Of a stretch of 64,000 nt of DNA, positions 1 through 7,653 are shown piece by piece (positions within the stretch are counted from its first letter, which is position 1; each line of letters begins with the position of its first letter). The notes beneath the pieces were generated by a model. The model was not told the origin of the DNA. It did no database searches and saw nothing but the letters and a program-made list of their open reading frames with translations. Source of the DNA: Bacteroidetes bacterium HGW-Bacteroidetes-16. Lineage in GTDB: Bacteria; Bacteroidota; Bacteroidia; Bacteroidales; F082. Location: NCBI GenBank assembly GCA_002840975.1, contig PHDN01000012.1, positions 1-64,000 on the forward strand, in the 5' to 3' direction. The position numbers and the translations under genes are program-made.

Positions 1-35
1 GTAGCTAACTGTTACTAAAGCAGAAGGAACTTTTT

Positions 36-62
36 TTGCAGCTGGCTAAAGCCAAGCTGCAA
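36..62. repeat. Palindromic hairpin repeat, copy 1
   Basis: Imperfect inverted repeat with core GGCTAAAGCC flanked by TTGCAGCT and AGCTGCAA arms (one-base bulge). It sits in the gene-free first 300 bases with a second related copy 57 bases away in opposite orientation. The pair resembles REP/BIME-type extragenic palindromes. Confidence 0.7.
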
Positions 63-119
63 GGGATAAATTCTATTTAATTCTATTCATCCACAATGAT
101 TGTATTTATTGGACATCCA

Positions 120-146
120 TTGCAGTCTGGCTTTAGCCGACTGCAA
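120..146. repeat. Palindromic hairpin repeat, copy 2
   Basis: Inverted repeat TTGCAGTC-TGGCT-TT-AGCC-GACTGCAA. Its core GGCTTTAGCC is the reverse complement of the core of the copy at 36-62, so the two form an inverted pair. Apart from these two hairpins I see no gene or recognisable signal in 1-302. Confidence 0.7.
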
Positions 147-302
147 GATCAGATATATTCCCTAATTTCCAGGTATTTGTTGGATATTTCATCCAACAAA
201 CTTAATTATCACATACGGGAGAAGATCGGATACCGCATTTAAAATTAATTATCTGATTTCCATCAAATAGGTTTAACTGCGAAACATGAATAATCTATCA
301 TT

Positions 303-788
303 TTACCGAAGTGGGTTTTCAAATGGGATATCGTCATCCGGGTCATGGTCGAAGGGTCCAACGCCGGGTGGATTAAAAAGACCCCAACGGTCGATGATGT
401 AGTCGAATTTATCAAATCCTGAAACCCAATCGATAAAAAGCAACCGGTATTCTTCGATTAATTCCCTGATAATTGAAAAATATTCAGTATGCTTAAACCC
501 GAACTCCTTAAGTGAGTGTTGGTGCACCACCAGGTCGCGGGCTGCCTTACGGATGATGGTGGCAGCTTCCATTTTCATATCATAAAAACCAACATTGTGT
601 GCCCCGGCAAGTTTTACAGTCAATTGTGCCGCATCATTCAACATCCAACTATTTATTTCCTGAAGGTGTTCATTATCATCCGGTATCAGGACACTGATTT
701 GACGTACCACATCAAAAATTTCTTTCCCTTTTTTATAAATGGAAAGGTCTCTTACATCGGTTTCTTTTTCATCATCGTCTTCAAACAT
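303..788 (-). CDS. Hypothetical acidic helical protein
   Basis: I do not recognise this 161-residue protein. It has an acidic N terminus (FEDDDEKETD), a predicted mostly helical middle (about residues 20-125) and an acidic, proline-rich tail ending near DHDPDDDIP. There is no signal peptide or membrane segment, so it is probably cytoplasmic. The helical pattern and the phrase resembling KGKEIFDVV near residue 20 are loosely reminiscent of the four-helix-bundle (23S rRNA intervening-sequence) family common in Bacteroidota, but the match is weak. It lies alone, separated from the next leftward gene by an inverted repeat, so it need not be co-transcribed with it. Confidence 0.6.
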   Translation of the reverse strand: MFEDDDEKETDVRDLSIYKKGKEIFDVVRQISVLIPDDNEHLQEINSWMLNDAAQLTVKLAGAHNVGFYDMKMEAATIIRKAARDLVVHQHSLKEFGFKHTEYFSIIRELIEEYRLLFIDWVSGFDKFDYIIDRWGLFNPPGVGPFDHDPDDDIPFENPLR

Positions 789-830
789 GCTTATGGTATT
801 TAAGAATACTCAAATATAATTAAATTTTCA

Positions 831-930
831 CCTTTGTGTCACTTTGTGGCTTCTTTGTGGTTCTTTGTGTCAAAGCAAATAAGTTGTTACACAGAGATGC
901 ACAAAGAAGTCACAGAGATACACAAAGAGA
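831..930. repeat. Long imperfect inverted repeat of CTTTGTG units
   Basis: The left arm (831-870) is built from repeated CTTTGTG units and the right arm (890-930) from their complements (CACAGAG/CACAAAG), separated by about 20 bases. The arms pair over roughly 40 bases with several mismatches. It lies between two leftward genes (303-788 and 985-4836). It could act as a terminator-like hairpin for the 985-4836 gene or be a dispersed intergenic repeat; there is no clear T-run. Confidence 0.65.
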
Positions 931-984
931 ATTTTTGAATTGGTAGTTAGAATCAGGGTTGAAATCACACACAAAAAGCTTTGG

Positions 985-3900
985 TCATATCTCTTCCGTC
1001 AAACTCCTTATCACATAAACCAAATTGGAAGTCCGTTTGGTGTTGTCGATGATGTCGAGTTTCAGTTTGTGCTTTAAAGCCACATCGATGACCATCTTAC
1101 GCGACACAAAATCAAGTTGGTGGTTTGCCTTGTTGAAGCCAATATTGGTCGAGAAAAACTCCGTAATCCGGGTTCCCAGATGTCTCCTTTTCAAGCTGGC
1201 ATCGGCATCGCGGATAATTACCATTCCCCCGGCTTGTAGTTGACCAATACACTTTTCAATCACCTGAACCTGCAATTCTTGAGGAAGATAATGCAGCACA
1301 TCGGCCAGTATAAAAACATCTGATTTCTCAGGTTTAAATTGCAAAATATCGGCACACACGAATTGTATCCGATCATTTTTCAGGGCACAATTTTGTGCCA
1401 CAGCAATTTTCTTGTCATCATAATCCACGCCTGTGATCATTCGCTGTTGCGATCGCATCGAAAGCATATATGTCAGAAATCCGTAACCACAGCCCAAATC
1501 GGTAATAACGGCCTGGTGGGGGATGATCTGGTCGAACAAAGCATAGTTATTTTCGAGTCGGAGCTTGATTCGGGTATACCATTCCAGAATCGGTCCTTTA
1601 TAGATGTAATTTTTAATGATAAAATCACTAAGGTAATCCGTCGATTGAAGCTGATCGCGGCTGATCAGAAATTCATCACTAAAATAGCTCCGCACCTGTT
1701 TGGCCTGTTCGCGGGGTGTTTGCCCAAATTTACCCGATGACAGTTTAATGCGTGGAAGAAACCGGGTAATCTGTCTTCCCCGTTTCAGGAACAGTTCACT
1801 TTTCTTCAGGCATTCGCGTTGTCCAAGCAAGACAATGGGCAAAATATCCAGATTTAATTCTTCAGCCAAATAAAACGCACCTTTATGGAAACGCAGAATT
1901 TCACCGGTTTCGGTGCGGTGCCCTTCCGGGAAAATGGCGACAGAATATCCTTCTTCCACCTGTTTACGCACCTGATCAATCACACTTGAATAATCACCTG
2001 AAACTTCGATAAAACCAGCATATTGCAGGGCTTTTCCATACATGGGATTACTGAAATTACTCGAGTTGGTCAATATCACAATGCGGGGCGTTAGCAACAT
2101 CAGCATCATCAAATCCACATGGCTTTGGTGGTTGGCTATTATGATAGAAGGTTTACTGAAATCTTCGCAATCGGGATTGACAATATCCTTTTTTGAAAGG
2201 AAATTCATATAGATCATGAACCAGGTCAACGCCCTGAACATCCGGTGGATAAATAATTTCTTTTTGCTGTTTGATGCCGGCACAAAAGGCATCAGCAAAG
2301 ATAACAGGCTTAAAATCAATGAACCTGACACAAACACAAACAAGGCCCACATGCTGAAGATAAAATCAACCAGATTGATGGGCCGGTTGCGCAACCCACC
2401 CGAATAGGAAACCAGCCACCTGAAAATCCGGGGCAACAGGGTAAAGGTAATAAAGATGACCGACAAAATTCCAATAATCGACATGAGTGCAATGGACTTC
2501 AAAGCCGGATGCTGTGCAAAAATTAATACGCCAATCCCAAGCAGGGTCGTAATTCCCGAAAGGATGACCGAGATTTTATAGGCCGACAGATCGTGATTCC
2601 CATATTTATATTCCTGTAACAACCCCCGCATGATAAAAATGCTGTAATCGATGCCCAACCCGAAAATAAAAGTCAGGATGATGACATTAAAAATACTGAA
2701 TTCGATGCCAAAAATCCCCATCAGACCTACCGTCCAAACCCAGCTTAACACCATGGGGATCATGGTAATCAGAGTTAGTTCAATGCGTCCGTAGGCCAGA
2801 AGCAAAATAAAAAATACCAGCGTGATTGAAATCCACACCAGCTTATTAAAGTTATCTTTCAGGATGGTTACAAAATCGCTGGTAATTTTCCGTTTATCGA
2901 TCACCCAAACATCAGGATTACCGTCAAATGCATCGTACACTTTCTGAATGGATGCTGCATCGCCGTTTACCTTCAAAACGTTGATAATGGCGGTAATGGT
3001 GTCTTTTCGGATAAAATAATTATCCAGAAACAGGGCATTCAACACTCCCAGCGAATCGGCATTTACCGTGTGGAATGGTTGATTGGTCCAGGCCAGAAAT
3101 TGATGAAATGCCGAAGGCTTAAAACCCAGTGTCGCCCCTTCATCCTGTAACCTGACGCGCACAGAATCGCTGTGTTGTTGCCAGAAAAAACGCCATTTTT
3201 CCAAAGCCTTTTCCTGAGACTTTTGAGAAGGAAGCAGGCTGTTGACAACCGTTGCCTGTTGTATTAATCCTTGCTCTTTCAACTTTTCAATATGATGAAA
3301 CATTCGCTGGTTGGCTTCCAAAGCCTGTTTTTCATTTTTGCCAGGCGTGACCAGATAAATGGTTTTCTTCGAAATGGAGCTCACTTGGTCCATCTGCTTC
3401 TCAGCCTCTTTTACCTTGCTGCTCATGTAATTGTTTTTCATCATGTCGGAATCGAAACCCACATTTTGCATGGTAAACAAAAATACCATTGTCAACAGGA
3501 AAATGACCCAGCCCAGTCCACGCTTCCGGCTTAAATCAAAGGCAGCCAGACGGTCGATCAGTCCGTACGGAATTTTTTCATTTTCATCTGATTTGGGGAT
3601 CAGGTGTGGCAACACAATCAATGAAAAAAGTGCTGCTCCCATGACACTAATGCCGGCAAATAAGCCTAAATCGTTAAGAGCATGTGAGTTGACAAAAAGC
3701 AGAGTAAAAAATGCTGACATGGTAGTTAAACTGCTCAACAGGATAGGCGTTACCAGATCACTGAACAAATTTTCTTTCGTCCGGTTTTGTCGAAAGTGGC
3801 TGTAAATGTGCAGGGCATAATCCACAGAAATGCCCAACAGGACTGAACCTATTCCGAGTGAAATGGCACTCATTTGTCCCTTTAAAAGAGATATGATGGC

Positions 3901-4836
3901 CAACGAAAGCAACGCCCCGAAAATCACCGGAAGGAAAATAATAATAAAGGTGCGTTTTCGTCTGAACACCAGCGTAATAACAACCAGCAAGGCAATTACG
4001 GCCAATGTAACCGTAATCATGATGTCCTTCTTTATCCTGGTGGCATTGCCCAATGCAACCACGGGATTACCAAAATATATTACATTCACCTTTTCAAGAC
4101 CAGACTTTTGTATGGAATTTATAAAGGTATCCACCTGTTCGAAGAGCTTTTGATTGGATGTTGTTTTGTTTGTGGCCGATGGTGTAATGAGCATCAGCAA
4201 ATGCCGTTTGTCGGTAGACAGAAAATACTGATTGTACAACTCAAAACCTTCATTAATGTTGAAGGATTGTATTTTCTTTAAACCCATCAGGTTAAAGTGC
4301 AAAGGGTCGGAGGCCATCATTTTCTTGGTGGCCAGGCCCACTGGGGAAATTAGTGTGGAATAATTGGATTCCAGGGTTTTGCGTATCTGTGCCCTCGAAA
4401 TCAGGCTGTCCATGTGCTGATAATCAGTCGAATCGAGTATCAGGGGCAGGTAGCCGTTCAGGATTCCATACAACTCAAGCATGGATTGGTTATCGGGAGC
4501 CATGTCGATGGAGGTAAGCAATTCAGGATAACAGGAGTGCATCAACGAATCGGACAACAGATCGGCAAACCGTGAAAGTTGCTCAGGTTCAGGTTCTGCC
4601 AAAGTATCCTTTAGGGAAAAATGAAAAACCACCTTATCCAGAAACCTGGAATTGGACAGCACAAAGCTCATGTTGTCGATGGACTCACTTTTCGGAAGCA
4701 CCTGGCTGATGTCTTCCGTGAGTTTCAGGCGGGAGGCCATCAACGCCAGAAAACCAATCAGAATCAGCAGGATTATCAGCGATATAAGCCTGAATTTATC
4801 AATGATTTTATATAGGTTTTGAAAAATCAGACTCAT
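985..4836 (-). CDS. MMPL/RND exporter - PlsC acyltransferase - methyltransferase fusion
   Basis: Three-domain inner-membrane protein of 1283 residues. Residues 1 to about 810 form an MMPL-family RND exporter: an N-terminal membrane helix (15-35), a periplasmic loop, and two multi-helix bundles containing the GISVDYALHI (about 332) and GLGIDYSIFI (about 718) signatures. Residues about 870-1060 are a PlsC-type acyltransferase with the HX4D motif NHQSHVD (about 899) and FPEGHRT (about 966). Residues about 1095-1250 are a class I SAM methyltransferase with motif I DLGCGYGF (about 1111). This fusion, next to a DUF2062 glycosyltransferase, is characteristic of Bacteroidota aryl-polyene/flexirubin loci, where it would transport and tailor a lipid-linked polyene. 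No ketosynthase or acyl carrier protein gene is nearby, so the substrate is uncertain. It starts 2 bases after the stop of the upstream glycosyltransferase, implying translational coupling. Confidence 0.9.
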   Translation of the reverse strand: MSLIFQNLYKIIDKFRLISLIILLILIGFLALMASRLKLTEDISQVLPKSESIDNMSFVLSNSRFLDKVVFHFSLKDTLAEPEPEQLSRFADLLSDSLMHSCYPELLTSIDMAPDNQSMLELYGILNGYLPLILDSTDYQHMDSLISRAQIRKTLESNYSTLISPVGLATKKMMASDPLHFNLMGLKKIQSFNINEGFELYNQYFLSTDKRHLLMLITPSATNKTTSNQKLFEQVDTFINSIQKSGLEKVNVIYFGNPVVALGNATRIKKDIMITVTLAVIALLVVITLVFRRKRTFIIIFLPVIFGALLSLAIISLLKGQMSAISLGIGSVLLGISVDYALHIYSHFRQNRTKENLFSDLVTPILLSSLTTMSAFFTLLFVNSHALNDLGLFAGISVMGAALFSLIVLPHLIPKSDENEKIPYGLIDRLAAFDLSRKRGLGWVIFLLTMVFLFTMQNVGFDSDMMKNNYMSSKVKEAEKQMDQVSSISKKTIYLVTPGKNEKQALEANQRMFHHIEKLKEQGLIQQATVVNSLLPSQKSQEKALEKWRFFWQQHSDSVRVRLQDEGATLGFKPSAFHQFLAWTNQPFHTVNADSLGVLNALFLDNYFIRKDTITAIINVLKVNGDAASIQKVYDAFDGNPDVWVIDKRKITSDFVTILKDNFNKLVWISITLVFFILLLAYGRIELTLITMIPMVLSWVWTVGLMGIFGIEFSIFNVIILTFIFGLGIDYSIFIMRGLLQEYKYGNHDLSAYKISVILSGITTLLGIGVLIFAQHPALKSIALMSIIGILSVIFITFTLLPRIFRWLVSYSGGLRNRPINLVDFIFSMWALFVFVSGSLILSLLSLLMPFVPASNSKKKLFIHRMFRALTWFMIYMNFLSKKDIVNPDCEDFSKPSIIIANHQSHVDLMMLMLLTPRIVILTNSSNFSNPMYGKALQYAGFIEVSGDYSSVIDQVRKQVEEGYSVAIFPEGHRTETGEILRFHKGAFYLAEELNLDILPIVLLGQRECLKKSELFLKRGRQITRFLPRIKLSSGKFGQTPREQAKQVRSYFSDEFLISRDQLQSTDYLSDFIIKNYIYKGPILEWYTRIKLRLENNYALFDQIIPHQAVITDLGCGYGFLTYMLSMRSQQRMITGVDYDDKKIAVAQNCALKNDRIQFVCADILQFKPEKSDVFILADVLHYLPQELQVQVIEKCIGQLQAGGMVIIRDADASLKRRHLGTRITEFFSTNIGFNKANHQLDFVSRKMVIDVALKHKLKLDIIDNTKRTSNLVYVIRSLTEEI

Positions 4837-4838
4837 AA

Positions 4839-6065
4839 TTAAGCTTCGATTTTTGAGCGTTTGAAAACAGAAAATATCGCCAGTGATACAAGCATCACCA
4901 ACAATCCCATCCCGATGGCCAGCACCACACTTCCCAGCACATATTGAAATATGCTGTAACCAAACTCGTTGAGTGTGCTGTAAAAATGTCCTTTCATCAC
5001 CTGATCCTTTAAATAATACATCATCTCGGTAGTAAACACTACAGGCTTGTTTACCAACAGTTTACCCAGTTCAAAACTCAGATACACGATGAAGGGGATG
5101 AGAGGCGGGATGCTGATGTTGGAAGCCGTAAGCACCAGTATTTTGTTCAACCGCAGCAGATGAGCCAGAAAAGCGGCCACCAGCATTTGAAATCCCCAAA
5201 TGGGAATAATGCCCATAAATACGCCAAAACCCAGCGCAATGGATACTTTCAGGTTGCTTTCGTTGTGTTTTGAAAGCTGCTCCTTCACGATGGCGGATAT
5301 TTTGTTGTTGGCCAGATACCGCAGGAGCTTGTAAGGCCAAACCAGCGTCACCGTTATTAAAACCAACACCGTATTTAACAAACTGATGCGTGTAAAATCT
5401 GGCATGGGACGAAAATGGCTTACCCTTTCGCTTTTTGGGGGATAATAAACGCGGATGGGGATGGGAATTATTCCTATTCCATTCCATTCGGCCCTGACCA
5501 TGACTTCTATTTCAAACTCATATTTCTGGGTAAAAAAGGTTATATTTTGAAGACGCCCGATGGGATAAAGCCGAAAACCCGACTGGGTATCCGGCAACCA
5601 AAGACCCGTTTCGACCCAAAACCAGAAATTGGAAAACTTGTTGGCAAAGGTGCTTTTGCCCGACATTCCTTCGGCCCGGATATTTCGGGAACCGAGGATC
5701 AGATCGCCCGGATTTTTCTCACAGGCCTCAATAAACAAAGGCAAATCATCGGCGTAATGCTGTCCGTCGGAATCGATGGTGATGGCATTTTGGCAACCAA
5801 GTTTCAACGCCCGGCGAAACCCTTCGCGCAAAGCCCAACCTTTGCCCACGTTGTTTTCATAACTCAATAACTGGAGGTTAGGGTAGTTCTCCATCACGGT
5901 AAGTGTCTCATCTGTCGACCCGTCATTCACCACAATCACCTGATCGGTATAGCGCAATACATCATCAATTACCCCGGCCAATGTTTTGGCATTGTTGTAG
6001 GTGGGAATGATGACGCAGGTCTGGGTTTTTCTGAACCGCTCACTGACATTGTTAATGCTGATCAT
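4839..6065 (-). CDS. Family 2 glycosyltransferase with C-terminal DUF2062 domain
   Basis: 408 residues. The N-terminal 230 residues are a GT2 (DPM1/WcaA-like) domain: VIIPTYNNAKTL, the nucleotide-binding VVNDGSTDET, and the metal-binding DSDGQH. Several hydrophobic helices follow, including a DUF2062 segment around residues 270-340 (GFGVFMGIIPIWGFQM). It would transfer a sugar from a nucleotide or polyprenyl donor at the cytoplasmic membrane. It is the first gene of a two-gene leftward operon with the MMPL/PlsC/methyltransferase fusion and is divergent from the AtoE-like permease. The family and context suggest a role in building a polyene or other glycolipid; the exact acceptor cannot be read from the sequence. 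Confidence 0.9.
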   Translation of the reverse strand: MISINNVSERFRKTQTCVIIPTYNNAKTLAGVIDDVLRYTDQVIVVNDGSTDETLTVMENYPNLQLLSYENNVGKGWALREGFRRALKLGCQNAITIDSDGQHYADDLPLFIEACEKNPGDLILGSRNIRAEGMSGKSTFANKFSNFWFWVETGLWLPDTQSGFRLYPIGRLQNITFFTQKYEFEIEVMVRAEWNGIGIIPIPIRVYYPPKSERVSHFRPMPDFTRISLLNTVLVLITVTLVWPYKLLRYLANNKISAIVKEQLSKHNESNLKVSIALGFGVFMGIIPIWGFQMLVAAFLAHLLRLNKILVLTASNISIPPLIPFIVYLSFELGKLLVNKPVVFTTEMMYYLKDQVMKGHFYSTLNEFGYSIFQYVLGSVVLAIGMGLLVMLVSLAIFSVFKRSKIEA

Positions 6066-6197
6066 TTACCTGGATTTGAGGTGTGGCAAAAATAGGAAAA
6101 ATGAGGGTTGAAACCAATGATCATTGAATTGAACTGCAATGAGCCTGGTTACCGTGATCAGTAGTGATTTTCCAAACTTCAGCAAGCTTTATCAATA

Positions 6198-6229
6198 TTG
6201 AATTATTTTTGGTGAATTGTGTACATTTG
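6198..6229 (+). promoter_or_regulatory. Candidate Bacteroidota promoter for the AtoE-like gene
   Basis: TTG at 6198-6200, a 21-base spacer and TACATTTG at 6222-6229 match the Bacteroidota -33/-7 pattern (TTG, about 19-21 bases, TAnnTTTG). The -7 element ends 33 bases before the chosen ATG at 6263, which also argues against the longer frame beginning at 6164. Confidence 0.45.
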
Positions 6230-6262
6230 ACTACTGGCAGTAAAAACACAACCTTTTTAAAT

Positions 6263-7561
6263 ATGGTGAAAAAAATCCGGTTTAAAATCCCCTCTCCACT
6301 GGCACTGGCTATTATTCTGAGCTTTGTGGTGTTTGCACTGGCGCTGATATTTACGAAACCCTCCCCCACACGCGTCTTCTACCCATTACAACTACTCGAT
6401 TTTTACCAACGCGGCTTTTGGGATCTGCTCGCCTTTTCGATGCAGATGATGCTGATCCTTGTATTGGGTAATGTTTTGGCTCTGACGCCCTTTTTTCAGC
6501 GCGTCATTCAGGTATTGTTGAATAAAATCACAAGCAATGCAACAGCCATTCTGTTTACTGCTTTTTTCAGTATGTTATTGGGATTGTTCAACTGGGGACT
6601 TGGGCTGATTTTCAGTGCCTTGCTGGCGCGTGCCATTGGTGAACATGCCCGTAAGTCGGGGATGAAACTTAACTATCCATTGCTGGTGGCTGCCGCTTAC
6701 ACAGGAATGATGGTCTGGCATGGCGGCTTTAGCGGAAGTGCTCCGTTAAAGGTGGCCGAAAGTGGTCATTTTTTGCAGGATAAAATTGGGGTTATTCCGG
6801 TAAGTGAAACATTGCTTTCATTTTTAAACCTTGGATTAAACGGTTTTCTACTCATGGTTATTCCATTGACCCTGGTATTGATTTCAAGGTGGAAAAAATC
6901 CCCCATTTCGCTTGCCAATGAGTTGCCGGAAGTAAATTTTTCTGAACTTAAACCTTCCAGGCGACAATACCCGGGTTTTGCATTGGGATTGGCACTTGTG
7001 GTCATGGCTGTATATCAATTTTTTCAACAAGGGATTTCGGCTTTGAACATCAACCTGATTAACCTAATTTTGCTGGCTTTGGGCTTGTTGTTGTACAAAA
7101 ACCTGCATGATTTTATGAAAGCAGTGAACCTGGCCATTGTCAGCTCCAGTGGGATTATGATTCAGTTTCCCATTTACGCGGGTATCATGGGATTGATGAA
7201 CTACTCTGGTTTGGCAGCCATTTTCACACAAAGTCTGGTGTCCGTTTCGAGTGCGTCTACCTTGCCTGTGATGGGATTTATCAGTGCGGCGGTGGTCAAC
7301 TTTTTCGTTCCCAGCGGAGGCGGGCAATGGGCCGTACAAGGCCCGATTTTGATGGATGCTGCCTTGCAATTGGGTGCTTCGGTTCCAAAAACCATTATGG
7401 CGCTGGCCTATGGCGATGAACTAACAAACATGATTCAGCCTTTTTGGGCCATTCCGTTGTTGGCCATCACCGGAGTAAAAGCCAGGTCGATACTGCCTTA
7501 CACCTTTATCATCATGTTGGTTGGCGGAATGAGCATGGCGGTATTTTTGATGGTCATTTAA
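6263..7561 (+). CDS. AtoE-family short-chain fatty acid permease
   Basis: Integral membrane protein of 432 residues with about 10-12 hydrophobic helices. It matches the short-chain fatty acid transporter family (AtoE/TIGR00366): the segments FNWGLGLIFSALLAR, MMVWHGGFSGSAPL, FFVPSGGGQWAVQGP and LAYGDELTNMIQPFWA are conserved features of that family. It would take up, or possibly export, acetoacetate, butyrate or related acids. An ATG at 6263 is preferred over the in-frame ATG at 6164 because the extra 33 residues lack family similarity and would overlap the likely promoter. It is a single-gene unit divergent from the glycosyltransferase operon and convergent with the hexosaminidase. Confidence 0.88.
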   Translation: MVKKIRFKIPSPLALAIILSFVVFALALIFTKPSPTRVFYPLQLLDFYQRGFWDLLAFSMQMMLILVLGNVLALTPFFQRVIQVLLNKITSNATAILFTAFFSMLLGLFNWGLGLIFSALLARAIGEHARKSGMKLNYPLLVAAAYTGMMVWHGGFSGSAPLKVAESGHFLQDKIGVIPVSETLLSFLNLGLNGFLLMVIPLTLVLISRWKKSPISLANELPEVNFSELKPSRRQYPGFALGLALVVMAVYQFFQQGISALNINLINLILLALGLLLYKNLHDFMKAVNLAIVSSSGIMIQFPIYAGIMGLMNYSGLAAIFTQSLVSVSSASTLPVMGFISAAVVNFFVPSGGGQWAVQGPILMDAALQLGASVPKTIMALAYGDELTNMIQPFWAIPLLAITGVKARSILPYTFIIMLVGGMSMAVFLMVI

Positions 7562-7653
7562 TCTGAAAACTGCAGATTGGAAAAGTTCTTGGTAGTTTGT
7601 AATAAAAAACAACCCCGGTTCCAAATTTTCTCCAAAAAGCGGATCGTAGTCCT

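Noticed and set aside
3431-4153. Open frames on the plus strand inside the MMPL fusion gene
   Set aside because: They are antisense shadows of a well-conserved reading frame, with no initiation context or recognisable domains.
6164-6262. Longer N terminus for the AtoE-like permease
   Set aside because: The added 33 residues do not resemble the family and would overlap the TACATTTG promoter element at 6222-6229.
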